Shown here in pieces: positions 1-6,358 of a stretch of 13,503 bases of DNA. A program made the position numbers and the translations under genes. Position 1 is the stretch's first letter. Each line of letters opens with the position of its first letter. This DNA is from Roseibacillus sp. (GTDB taxonomy: Bacteria; Verrucomicrobiota; Verrucomicrobiia; Verrucomicrobiales; Akkermansiaceae), in contig PBTP01000030.1 in the NCBI GenBank assembly GCA_002729275.1, forward strand, positions 18,700 to 32,202. Direction: 5' to 3'. The notes under the pieces are model-generated. The model saw nothing but the letters and a program-made list of their open reading frames with translations. It was not told the DNA's origin and searched no databases.

Positions 1-50
1 CCCGGACTTCAGGATGGAAGCCTTCCACTGCCCCCTCGGACGAAGAGCCC

Positions 51-1118
51 TTATTTTGCGAGCATTCCCTCCACGGTAAGATCCACGAATGACCCCGGTC
101 CGCCGATGTATCTGATCTTCCTCTCCGCATCCAGAACATACACGATTGGGAGATCCCTGACCCGGAACTGGGAATGAATCCGGCCATCCTCATCATTAAG
201 ATTCCTCCACGGAATGGTGTTGTTTGCGCGGAGGCCCCGAAGGACGGCCCTTGAATCAGATGTTACTCCGATAAGGTTCATCCCTCGCAGGCCATGCTGC
301 TCGTGAAGCTTGCGAAGGAGACTAAGGCCACGCTCGGCCTCTCTCATTCTGGTATGCCAGAACGCGACTACTGTTACCTTCCCTTTCAGCATACTCAGCT
401 TGAAGGGCTCACCTGACGAATCTCGTCCGATCGCGTCCGGAGCCGTCCTCCCCTTCGTCAGATTCTGGATGATGAAAATCTCATCCATCGCCAGCTTTGA
501 AACCGAGGTGTCTCCGACTTCAACCTCATGAGCCTTGATGATTGCACTCCTAAGATGAGCTATTCTCTTCTCCATTACCTCAGGATCGTCGCCCAAACCC
601 TTGAGCATCATGGCGATCGCAAGAGACGCCTGACCCTGAACTTCCTCACTAGGGTTTTCGCCCTCTACCTTCTCGACAACTTTCATGATTGCGGGATCAG
701 ATTGGCTCGTCAGAGCAAGACAAAGCATGCCAACTCTGGAACTTCGATAATGGACTGCGCGTAGAGCCTCCACAATCTGGCCTGCTCTGGAGACCGCACT
801 CCCTTCCTCCCGACCGACCGCATACACTGGCGCTCGTTCCAGAAACCAGACACAGTAATCTATGGCCCACTCCTTATCGAGAGATCCTCGGATCTCATTC
901 CACATCAGCGCCCCATGATGCGATGAGGCTGGGCGATTCTCCCAGACGTTCAATTGCTCTTCGGGCTGCGCGATAGCGAGCTTGCCAGCCCAGTCCTCAA
1001 GGGCCTTTTCGCAGGCATTCCTGATACGCAGTGCCCCCTCGGGGCTTCCTGCCCTCGCCGGGTAAGAAGGAATCATGCAAATCAGAAAAAACAGCAGGGT
1101 CCAACGTTTCACTGCCAA
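51..1118 (-). CDS. Exported redoxin-like protein lacking the CxxC motif
   Basis: The product (about 355 aa) has a signal peptide (KRW then a hydrophobic stretch ending near PARA), a largely helical middle region, and a C-terminal TlpA/AhpC-like thioredoxin fold at about residues 226-343. The fold is shown by LKGKVTVVAFW, then NLIGVTSD, IPWRNLNDEDG and LPIVYVLD, where the Pro matches the usual cis-proline. Where family members have WCxxC, this protein reads FWHTRMREAE, so both redox cysteines are missing and a thiol-disulfide role is unlikely; a binding or scaffold role is inference. The helical region, with NPSEEVQGQASLAIA, resembles the N-terminal part of planctomycete/verrucomicrobial redoxins. 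For the start, a perfect AGGAGG (1125-1130, minus strand) lies 6 nt before TTG at 1118 and 12 nt before GTG at 1112. The open frame extends to 1184, but without a sensible signal peptide. It is the last gene of the leftward trio. Confidence 0.85.
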   Translation of the reverse strand: MAVKRWTLLFFLICMIPSYPARAGSPEGALRIRNACEKALEDWAGKLAIAQPEEQLNVWENRPASSHHGALMWNEIRGSLDKEWAIDYCVWFLERAPVYAVGREEGSAVSRAGQIVEALRAVHYRSSRVGMLCLALTSQSDPAIMKVVEKVEGENPSEEVQGQASLAIAMMLKGLGDDPEVMEKRIAHLRSAIIKAHEVEVGDTSVSKLAMDEIFIIQNLTKGRTAPDAIGRDSSGEPFKLSMLKGKVTVVAFWHTRMREAERGLSLLRKLHEQHGLRGMNLIGVTSDSRAVLRGLRANNTIPWRNLNDEDGRIHSQFRVRDLPIVYVLDAERKIRYIGGPGSFVDLTVEGMLAK

Positions 1119-1124
1119 AGCATA

Positions 1125-1130
1125 CCTCCT
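1125..1130 (-). promoter_or_regulatory. Strong Shine-Dalgarno AGGAGG for the redoxin-like gene
   Basis: The minus strand reads AGGAGG, then tatgct, then TTG at 1118, with GTG six bases later at 1112. It is the only full-consensus ribosome binding site I found upstream of any gene in this window, and it decides the start against the longer open frame. An out-of-frame ATG just after it runs into a stop within five codons. Confidence 0.7.
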
Positions 1131-1200
1131 GAGAGCGATCTGCCAACAGGCAATCGTGCCAGCAGCAGAGACCGGCCAGCTCAACAGGGTCTTGTGGGAA

Positions 1201-1222
1201 CCAGGGAGACTCTCTCCGGTGG
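1201..1222 (-). terminator. Weak hairpin after the SET gene
   Basis: About 23 nt past the SET-gene stop, the minus strand can form a stem GGAGA/TCTCC with a 3-nt loop, flanked by CCA/TGG that could extend it across a mismatch and bulge. No T-tract follows (the next bases are TTCCCAC), so termination is only a possibility and read-through into the redoxin-like gene is equally likely. Confidence 0.2.
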
Positions 1223-1244
1223 AGTGGCTCGACCCGGGCTCAGC

Positions 1245-1838
1245 TCAGGACTTTTTCTTCGCCAGACGCTCCGCAAGTTCCTTCCAGAAATCCCGGCCGA
1301 CAATATAACCCACGCATTCAGCACTGCCACATAAACACGGATGATCCTCGTAGTTTTCAATGTCGAACCCGTAGTCAAAAGTCAACTCTTCGCCGTCGGC
1401 TATATCGCGGAGGGAATAAAGGAAAATCTGCTTCTCCTCAATCCAAGCCTCACAATTTGGAGCGCAGGAATGATTTAAGAGACGGGCTGTATTCCACGGC
1501 ATATTGCCATCGATATCCCATTTCTTGTTCAGCGTGAAAATGTAAACGGCAGCATCACCGGTCTTCTCCGCAAGCTCCATCTGCGCGTTCGCACGCCTTT
1601 CGCTCTCTTCCTTGTCAATCCGCTCTCCGAGATATTCGATGATCTTCTTGCCCACCGGGATATCCTTTATGGCGTATACCCCTGTTCCATGAATTTCGGA
1701 GGATCGAGCCTCGCAATACTCACTCTTGGCGCGCTCCTTCAGCTGCTCAAGCTGACGCCTTTTGCGGGCTCTTTCCTTGAGATTCCCTTTGGCACCCCCC
1801 CCATGCCCACTGTCTTTATTCTTCGCTGATTTACCCAT
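1245..1838 (-). CDS. SET-domain protein lysine methyltransferase
   Basis: The product (197 aa) is predicted to be a cytoplasmic S-adenosylmethionine-dependent protein-lysine methyltransferase. Visible SET motifs are GTGVYA (51-56), the NHSC pseudoknot motif (122-125, in ARLLNHSCAPNC) and ELTFDYG (151-157, with the catalytic-type Tyr156). The post-SET motif CLCGSAEC (168-175) fits the CxCx4C pattern of eukaryotic enzymes such as DIM-5, where these three cysteines plus the one in NHSC bind zinc; all four are present here. Residues 1-40 are strongly basic and probably disordered or coiled (KERARKRRQLEQLKERAK). No signal peptide is seen. Bacterial SET proteins are known in Chlamydiae and other PVC lineages, and chlamydial NUE methylates histones. 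The substrate here is unknown. The ATG at 1838 has only a weak AGGT upstream. Confidence 0.93.
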   Translation of the reverse strand: MGKSAKNKDSGHGGGAKGNLKERARKRRQLEQLKERAKSEYCEARSSEIHGTGVYAIKDIPVGKKIIEYLGERIDKEESERRANAQMELAEKTGDAAVYIFTLNKKWDIDGNMPWNTARLLNHSCAPNCEAWIEEKQIFLYSLRDIADGEELTFDYGFDIENYEDHPCLCGSAECVGYIVGRDFWKELAERLAKKKS

Positions 1839-1900
1839 GAGCTACCTGAAGCTTTATCGCTTTTCGATTTGAGTTGAGCTGACTACACCATCCCTCGCAC

Positions 1901-2536
1901 TCATCGGCCACGCCCAACCTCGCTACCTCCAACTTTTGGCATTCCAAGAAGACCCAGGTCCTCCGGAAGCCCGGGGAAAAAGCTTCGAAGGTCTGCAATG
2001 CTGCAATTTCGCCCATCGATAAAATACCAGTCTACAGTGCCCTTCCTGTTCACTGCCACTTGAAACCCTTTGGTTTCAATCCGACGTGCCAATCGAGTTT
2101 CAGGGTCAATGATGCGATATTCTGCCCTCGTTGGAACAAAGACCAACCACTCTAAATACATGTTTATCTCTTTCCCGTTCCCGTCCTGACCTCGCAGAAG
2201 AACCACTTCGTGGGCCCCGGTTGGCTCCCCAACTTCATATTTGAGCATCGAAATTCCCTGCTTTGCCATTTTAGCTGGCATCTCCCCCAAGCGCCTTGCC
2301 AGCTCCGCCTGCCCTCCCACCAGCCTCTTGGCTGCCCGTTTTTTCCAGCGAGGATACATGCGATTCAGCGCAACACTGTAGTCCCCTTTTAAAACCTCCT
2401 GCCCCATTGCCCGGGTGGCCGCCACCGCCTGATTGAGGACCTCCTTAGGCACCTTCCCGGCTTGCTTCTGCTCGGCTGAGACACCTTCACTCCCAAGCAA
2501 CGCCACTATTAGCAGCATCAAAAAGGTCCGACTCAC
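1901..2536 (-). CDS. Exported protein of unknown function
   Basis: Read from the GTG at 2536, the product is about 211 aa and begins MSRTFLMLLIVALLG...SA, a typical Sec signal peptide with a cleavage site near GVSA. The open frame continues to a GTG-ATG pair at 2611/2608, which would add a 25-residue polar leader before the hydrophobic segment; neither start has a good ribosome binding site. The mature part has a helical half rich in K/R and A (KRAAKRLVGGQAELARRLG) followed by a beta-rich half (EVVLLRGQDGNGKEINMYLE, FVPT, KGFQVAVN) ending in VDWYFIDGRNCSIADLRSFFPGLP. The WxFIDG...LRxFFPxLP ending looks like a conserved family signature, but I cannot name the family; an NTF2-like fold is only a guess. 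It stops 62 bp before the SET gene on the same strand, so co-transcription is likely. Confidence 0.8.
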   Translation of the reverse strand: MSRTFLMLLIVALLGSEGVSAEQKQAGKVPKEVLNQAVAATRAMGQEVLKGDYSVALNRMYPRWKKRAAKRLVGGQAELARRLGEMPAKMAKQGISMLKYEVGEPTGAHEVVLLRGQDGNGKEINMYLEWLVFVPTRAEYRIIDPETRLARRIETKGFQVAVNRKGTVDWYFIDGRNCSIADLRSFFPGLPEDLGLLGMPKVGGSEVGRGR

Positions 2537-2704
2537 TGGAGGGTTCTGGGGCAAGCGAGACTCTCCGTCAAGCACCGCGAATCTGTTGAGACCAACGCCG
2601 AACGCCATCACTCGCTACGACTCGGCGAACAAGGAACTCCGGTCTCCTTAAATAACGAAATGATATTTGATCTTACGACCTGGTCTGTCCTAATAGTGAA
2701 CGAC

Positions 2705-3658
2705 ATGGCGAAACAGGCGCTTGGAAAGGGATTAGGAGCTCTCATCAAAAAACCGACCGCGAAAAAAAACGCGCCGGCTGGGAAGAAAAAACAGACAGGT
2801 TCAGCGAGTAAAAAACGCGCCAAGTCTAAAGACATTCAAGGCTCCGAATCTGAAGTCGCTGAAGTCCCAATCAAAGAGGTAGTAACCAGCCCTCTGCAAC
2901 CAAGGGGTGAAATCCCAGAAGCCAATCTCGAGGAACTAGTCGAATCCATTCGGGCTCATGGCGTGATCCAGCCTCTGATCACCCGTCGTGTACGCGGAAA
3001 ATATGAGCTTATCGCTGGAGAACGGCGTTGGCGGGCCTCTCAGAAGCTGGGTCTTACGACCGTTCCAGTAATCCTGCGCAAGGCCACAGACCGTGAGGTT
3101 CTGGAGATGGCTCTCGTAGAAAACCTCCAGCGCCAGGACCTCAATGCGATCGAAGAAGCCAATGGCTACGTCAAGCTAGCGAGAGAGTTCGACATGAAGC
3201 AGGACGAAATCGCAAAGCGTGTTGGAAAGTCCCGAGCCACCGTAGCCAACTCCATGCGACTGCTCGACCTTCAGAAGGACATCCAGAAATTCGTAGCAGA
3301 CGGGCTGATTACCGTCGGGCACGCAAAAGCCATTCTGGGCATTAAGGTAAAGCGTGACCAGCGAACAGTCGCAGATCAGGTAATGCGTCAGCGACTCACC
3401 GTCCGAGCAACCGAAAAACTTGTCCAAAAACTTCAAGCTGGTGAGAGGACAAATTCCAGCAGAGAGAAGAGCAGTGTTTCTGACCCCGAAACCGAAGCCA
3501 TGCTCCGCTCTCTCACCTCGCGCCTGAGAGAACATTTCACCACCCATGTCTCGATATCCCATTCGGCTAAAAAGGGCCGTATCGAGCTCGAATATTACGG
3601 GAACGATGATCTTGGCAGACTTCTCGATCTTCTTGGAGTCCCTGCCGAAGAGCTGTAA
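2705..3658 (+). CDS. parB: Chromosome-partitioning protein ParB
   Basis: The product (317 aa) is a ParB CTPase that loads at parS sites and works with ParA and SMC in chromosome segregation. Residues 1-14 (MAKQALGKGLGALI) match the conserved N-terminal ParA-interaction motif, which fixes the start at ATG 2705 although the frame is open from ATG 2660. A lysine-rich linker follows (15-42). The ParB core starts near 51 with QPR (65-67), the arginine patch GERRWRAS (105-112) and ENLQRQDLN (139-147), both of which form the CTP-binding pocket in characterised ParBs. A helix-turn-helix lies at about 166-187 (DEIAKRVGKSRATVANSMRLL). The C-terminal dimerisation region is 268-312, with GRIELEYYGNDDL. 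Length and domain order are normal. parA is usually immediately upstream, but here the upstream genes are divergent and unrelated. There is no clear Shine-Dalgarno. Confidence 0.97.
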   Translation: MAKQALGKGLGALIKKPTAKKNAPAGKKKQTGSASKKRAKSKDIQGSESEVAEVPIKEVVTSPLQPRGEIPEANLEELVESIRAHGVIQPLITRRVRGKYELIAGERRWRASQKLGLTTVPVILRKATDREVLEMALVENLQRQDLNAIEEANGYVKLAREFDMKQDEIAKRVGKSRATVANSMRLLDLQKDIQKFVADGLITVGHAKAILGIKVKRDQRTVADQVMRQRLTVRATEKLVQKLQAGERTNSSREKSSVSDPETEAMLRSLTSRLREHFTTHVSISHSAKKGRIELEYYGNDDLGRLLDLLGVPAEEL

Positions 3659-3679
3659 CCACAGCCCTTGGACCTCTCC

Positions 3680-4621
3680 ATGTGCGGCAACTTCAGCAAC
3701 CGGGGTATTGTGCCGCGATATTCCTTTGGCTGGTTAGCTCTCTTCCTTCTCCTTCAAGGTTGCTCAAAAGAGGGCACCAGCCTTCCCCCAGAGCAGGAGC
3801 GCACCGGGGCGCGCGCAGCCTATGCGCACACAAGAGCAATTGTCTCGCTCGGACCACGACCACCCGGCTCAGCTGCACTCAACAACACGCGGGAATATAT
3901 TGCTTCACAATTACAAGTCTCCGGTTGGGAAACCTTCTCTCAACCCTTCACCAAGTCGGTCCTCCCTATCGGGAAGCAAGTAACCTTCACCAACCTGATC
4001 GCCCGTCATGGCGGATCTACAGAGTCTCAGATTACAGTCCTGCTTGGCGCACACATTGACTCCAAGTATTATCCGGATCGCCGTTTCGTTGGCGCAGACG
4101 ACGCGGCCTCTGCGGTAGGAGTCATTCTGGAACTTGCCCGGAGGATGAGCAATGACCCTGAGAAGGCCTCCAGAGTAGAGCTAGTTTTTTTTGATGGCGA
4201 AGAGGCCTTTGGCCAGAACATCAGCCCTCAAGATGGACTTTACGGAAGTAAGCATTACGCAGGCAACTGGCGCATGTCTGAGAAGAAGCCGGCCGCGGGC
4301 ATCATTCTTGACATGGTGGGCCACCGGAACCTCTCTATTCGTTACCCCTCCGACACCCCACCTTTCCTTGAGCAGGCACTGCTCAAGGCGGCGCGAAATG
4401 CAGATGCCGAGCATAGGTTTAAAAAAGCTCTCAACCCAATTCTAGACGACCACGTTCCTCTTAATAATGCAGGAATTCCAACCTTGGACATAATTGGTGA
4501 TTTCTCGCAATTTGGCTGGTGGCATACGGAGGGCGATAATCTTAAACGGATATCACCTGAAAGCCTTGATATCAGTCTCCGTGTTGCCTCTGAGATTCTT
4601 GATGATCTCCTTAAGGAGTAA
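3680..4621 (+). CDS. M28 family / glutaminyl cyclotransferase-like lipoprotein
   Basis: The product is a zinc-dependent enzyme of the M28 fold, closest in motif pattern to glutaminyl-peptide cyclotransferase, which converts N-terminal Gln to pyroglutamate; aminopeptidase activity is the alternative. Numbered from a TTG at 3668, the motifs are GAHIDS (127-132), GADDAASAVG (142-151, zinc-type Asp144), FFDGEEAF (174-181, Glu178 catalytic and Glu179 zinc-type), DGLYGSKH (189-196), DMVG (215-218), DDHVPLNNAGIP (260-271, zinc-type His262) and FGWWHTEGDNL (282-292). The FFDGEEAF, DDH and WHT..DN set is characteristic of the cyclotransferase branch. A hydrophobic segment ending LLLQGCS gives a lipobox (Cys32), so it is probably membrane-anchored outside the cytoplasm. 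ATG 3680 is chosen; GTG 3710 would also give a good lipoprotein signal. It starts 21 bp after parB and is likely co-transcribed with it. Confidence 0.93.
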   Translation: MCGNFSNRGIVPRYSFGWLALFLLLQGCSKEGTSLPPEQERTGARAAYAHTRAIVSLGPRPPGSAALNNTREYIASQLQVSGWETFSQPFTKSVLPIGKQVTFTNLIARHGGSTESQITVLLGAHIDSKYYPDRRFVGADDAASAVGVILELARRMSNDPEKASRVELVFFDGEEAFGQNISPQDGLYGSKHYAGNWRMSEKKPAAGIILDMVGHRNLSIRYPSDTPPFLEQALLKAARNADAEHRFKKALNPILDDHVPLNNAGIPTLDIIGDFSQFGWWHTEGDNLKRISPESLDISLRVASEILDDLLKE

Positions 4622-4705
4622 AAGATTCACGTGCTCACCTAACCTGCGCTATTTTACTCCTCCTTCAGGTTGAGAGATTCTTATCCATCTCTACACTGGC
4701 TGCTT

Positions 4706-6292
4706 ATGCCCGGCCCATGCCACCGCCTCGCCTCCACTCTTGCCCTTGCGCTTGGTGCCGCTCTTATCATCCACAAGGCTCCCTCAGCAGCATCGCCACC
4801 CCTTGACGAGGTGATGGGCCTTGAACCACAAGGCTCCATTAAATTCGATACCAACGACCCCAACCATGAATCCGTGGCTCGCTTGGAATACCTCGGAAGT
4901 ACGACCTCAGATGACGGAGACTATCAATATTGGTATGACATCGTCAGCGGCAATCGGGCATGGACTAGAGATGTTTCATTCTGGATCAGCAATGCTGATA
5001 CCGTAACTAATCTCACCGAGAATAATTATAGTGAAAACGGGGCTGATTATGTCCTGCAGCACTGGTGGGGGGCCCCCATGGCCTCGAGAGGACTGGATGT
5101 CTGGGGCGGGCACCGTGACTCCCAAAACAGCCCATCTCACGGCATTGGAAACTCGTGGACACTTACCCCAAGCCATCCAGACCCTCTCATCAATCAGTTC
5201 CACCAAGCGAATGATTACGCTGTCCCCGGACTTTTTAGCGGACAGCCATCAGCCTTTTACTGGGGCCCTCCCTCTCGCGTCGAAGACTCTCTGTCCCTTT
5301 CCGATGGAACTCGGGTATGGAAATTTGAAAAGAATCACTATGCCCCACTGGTGAATAACAGTGTCCTCTACCCCTTTGCAGGCCTCTGTGGCACCTTCAT
5401 TATCGAGAGCACTAACCCACCTGCAGATGACGCCTTTGGCTGGTCTACTTACCATAACACCACCATGGATGGATCCCGCTCACAAATAACTGCATACGGA
5501 CATCTGCCGGGACCAGGAGACGGTTTGCCGCTCAAAGAGCTTACTCTTGCGGTAAGCCAAAGAGGACAACTCCTCAACTTTTCGTGGAACGGTGAGAACG
5601 GAAAGCAGTATGATCTGGTCAGCAGCACGAATCTCGACACACCCACTTTTAGCTGGGATCCATACAATGACGGAGAAAATCTCTTCGCTAATATTCCTAA
5701 TTCGGCGTCGGGAATGAACACTCTCAGCGGAGTAAAAATGGCTGGCGCAAGACGGTTTTTTGCGATTGCAGAAGAAGACCTTGGAACCCTGCTTAACGAG
5801 AATTTTGATAGCGCCGAAGAACTTCCCCGGGGATGGACCGTCCAAGGCTCTGGTTCAGTGGCGTGGGAAATCGGCGTCCCTGGCGAGACTCTCTTCGGCC
5901 CGATAACCGCTTACAGCACCCCACACTGCGCAGGCACCAATCTCTCAGGAGACTACACGGGGTCTTTGGACATATCTCTCATTAGCCCCGCAGTTCAAAT
6001 CCCTCCCTCTGGAGCCACCCTTAGCTACCGACAGTGGATCGACACCGAGGGCGATGGCGATGCTGGTTCCATCCGGGTCCTCGATGCCGAAGCAGACAAT
6101 CGCCTCCTCGGGGAGATCGTCAGCAACATTGACTGGAATGACACTGCCTGGAATGCTCCTCAACCTGTAACTCTGCCAAATTTAGCCCTGGGCAGGAGTA
6201 TCAGGCTTGAATTTCGATTTATTAGTAATGAATCCGATCCCCAGAGCTTTGCAGGCTTTTACCTCGACGATATTGTCCTGCAATCAAACTGA
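4706..6292 (+). CDS. Secreted protein with a C-terminal MAM/choice-of-anchor-J-like domain
   Basis: Read from ATG 4706, the product is 528 aa. A signal peptide is clear (LASTLALALGAALIIHKAPSAAS). Residues 45-271 are an aromatic- and Asn-rich region I cannot assign. Residues 278-356 form a beta-rich module (LTLAVSQRGQLLNFSWNG, YDLVSSTNLDT, RRFFAIAEE) resembling the repeated domain of verrucomicrobial secreted proteins. Residues 364-526 look like a choice-of-anchor-J/MAM-type jelly roll: NENFDS..LPRGW, VAWEIGVP, LISPAVQIP, LSYRQWIDTEGDGDAGSIRV and a terminal AGFYLDDIVLQ. No catalytic motif or C-terminal sorting signal is seen, since the protein ends right after the jelly roll. Binding or adhesion is inference. 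A TTG at 4670 would extend it by 12 residues. It sits between two predicted exported hydrolases. No Shine-Dalgarno is seen. Confidence 0.88.
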   Translation: MPGPCHRLASTLALALGAALIIHKAPSAASPPLDEVMGLEPQGSIKFDTNDPNHESVARLEYLGSTTSDDGDYQYWYDIVSGNRAWTRDVSFWISNADTVTNLTENNYSENGADYVLQHWWGAPMASRGLDVWGGHRDSQNSPSHGIGNSWTLTPSHPDPLINQFHQANDYAVPGLFSGQPSAFYWGPPSRVEDSLSLSDGTRVWKFEKNHYAPLVNNSVLYPFAGLCGTFIIESTNPPADDAFGWSTYHNTTMDGSRSQITAYGHLPGPGDGLPLKELTLAVSQRGQLLNFSWNGENGKQYDLVSSTNLDTPTFSWDPYNDGENLFANIPNSASGMNTLSGVKMAGARRFFAIAEEDLGTLLNENFDSAEELPRGWTVQGSGSVAWEIGVPGETLFGPITAYSTPHCAGTNLSGDYTGSLDISLISPAVQIPPSGATLSYRQWIDTEGDGDAGSIRVLDAEADNRLLGEIVSNIDWNDTAWNAPQPVTLPNLALGRSIRLEFRFISNESDPQSFAGFYLDDIVLQSN

Positions 6293-6358
6293 CTACCTCC
6301 CCACCAAAACCGGAACAACGATTCCACCACCATCTGAGCCACATCCCATTATATAGCC

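Noticed and set aside
2660..2704. Longer parB start at ATG 2660
   Set aside because: It would put 15 unrelated residues before the conserved MAKQALGKGLGALI N-terminus.
4607..4618. CTCCTTAAGGAG palindrome at the end of the M28-type gene
   Set aside because: It lies inside the last codons, has no loop and no T-run after it; codon choice explains it as well as any site.
4623..4638. CACGTG-centred sequence resembling parS
   Set aside because: It shares the TTCACGTG core but matches only 9 of 16 positions of the consensus parS palindrome, with the right half almost entirely different.
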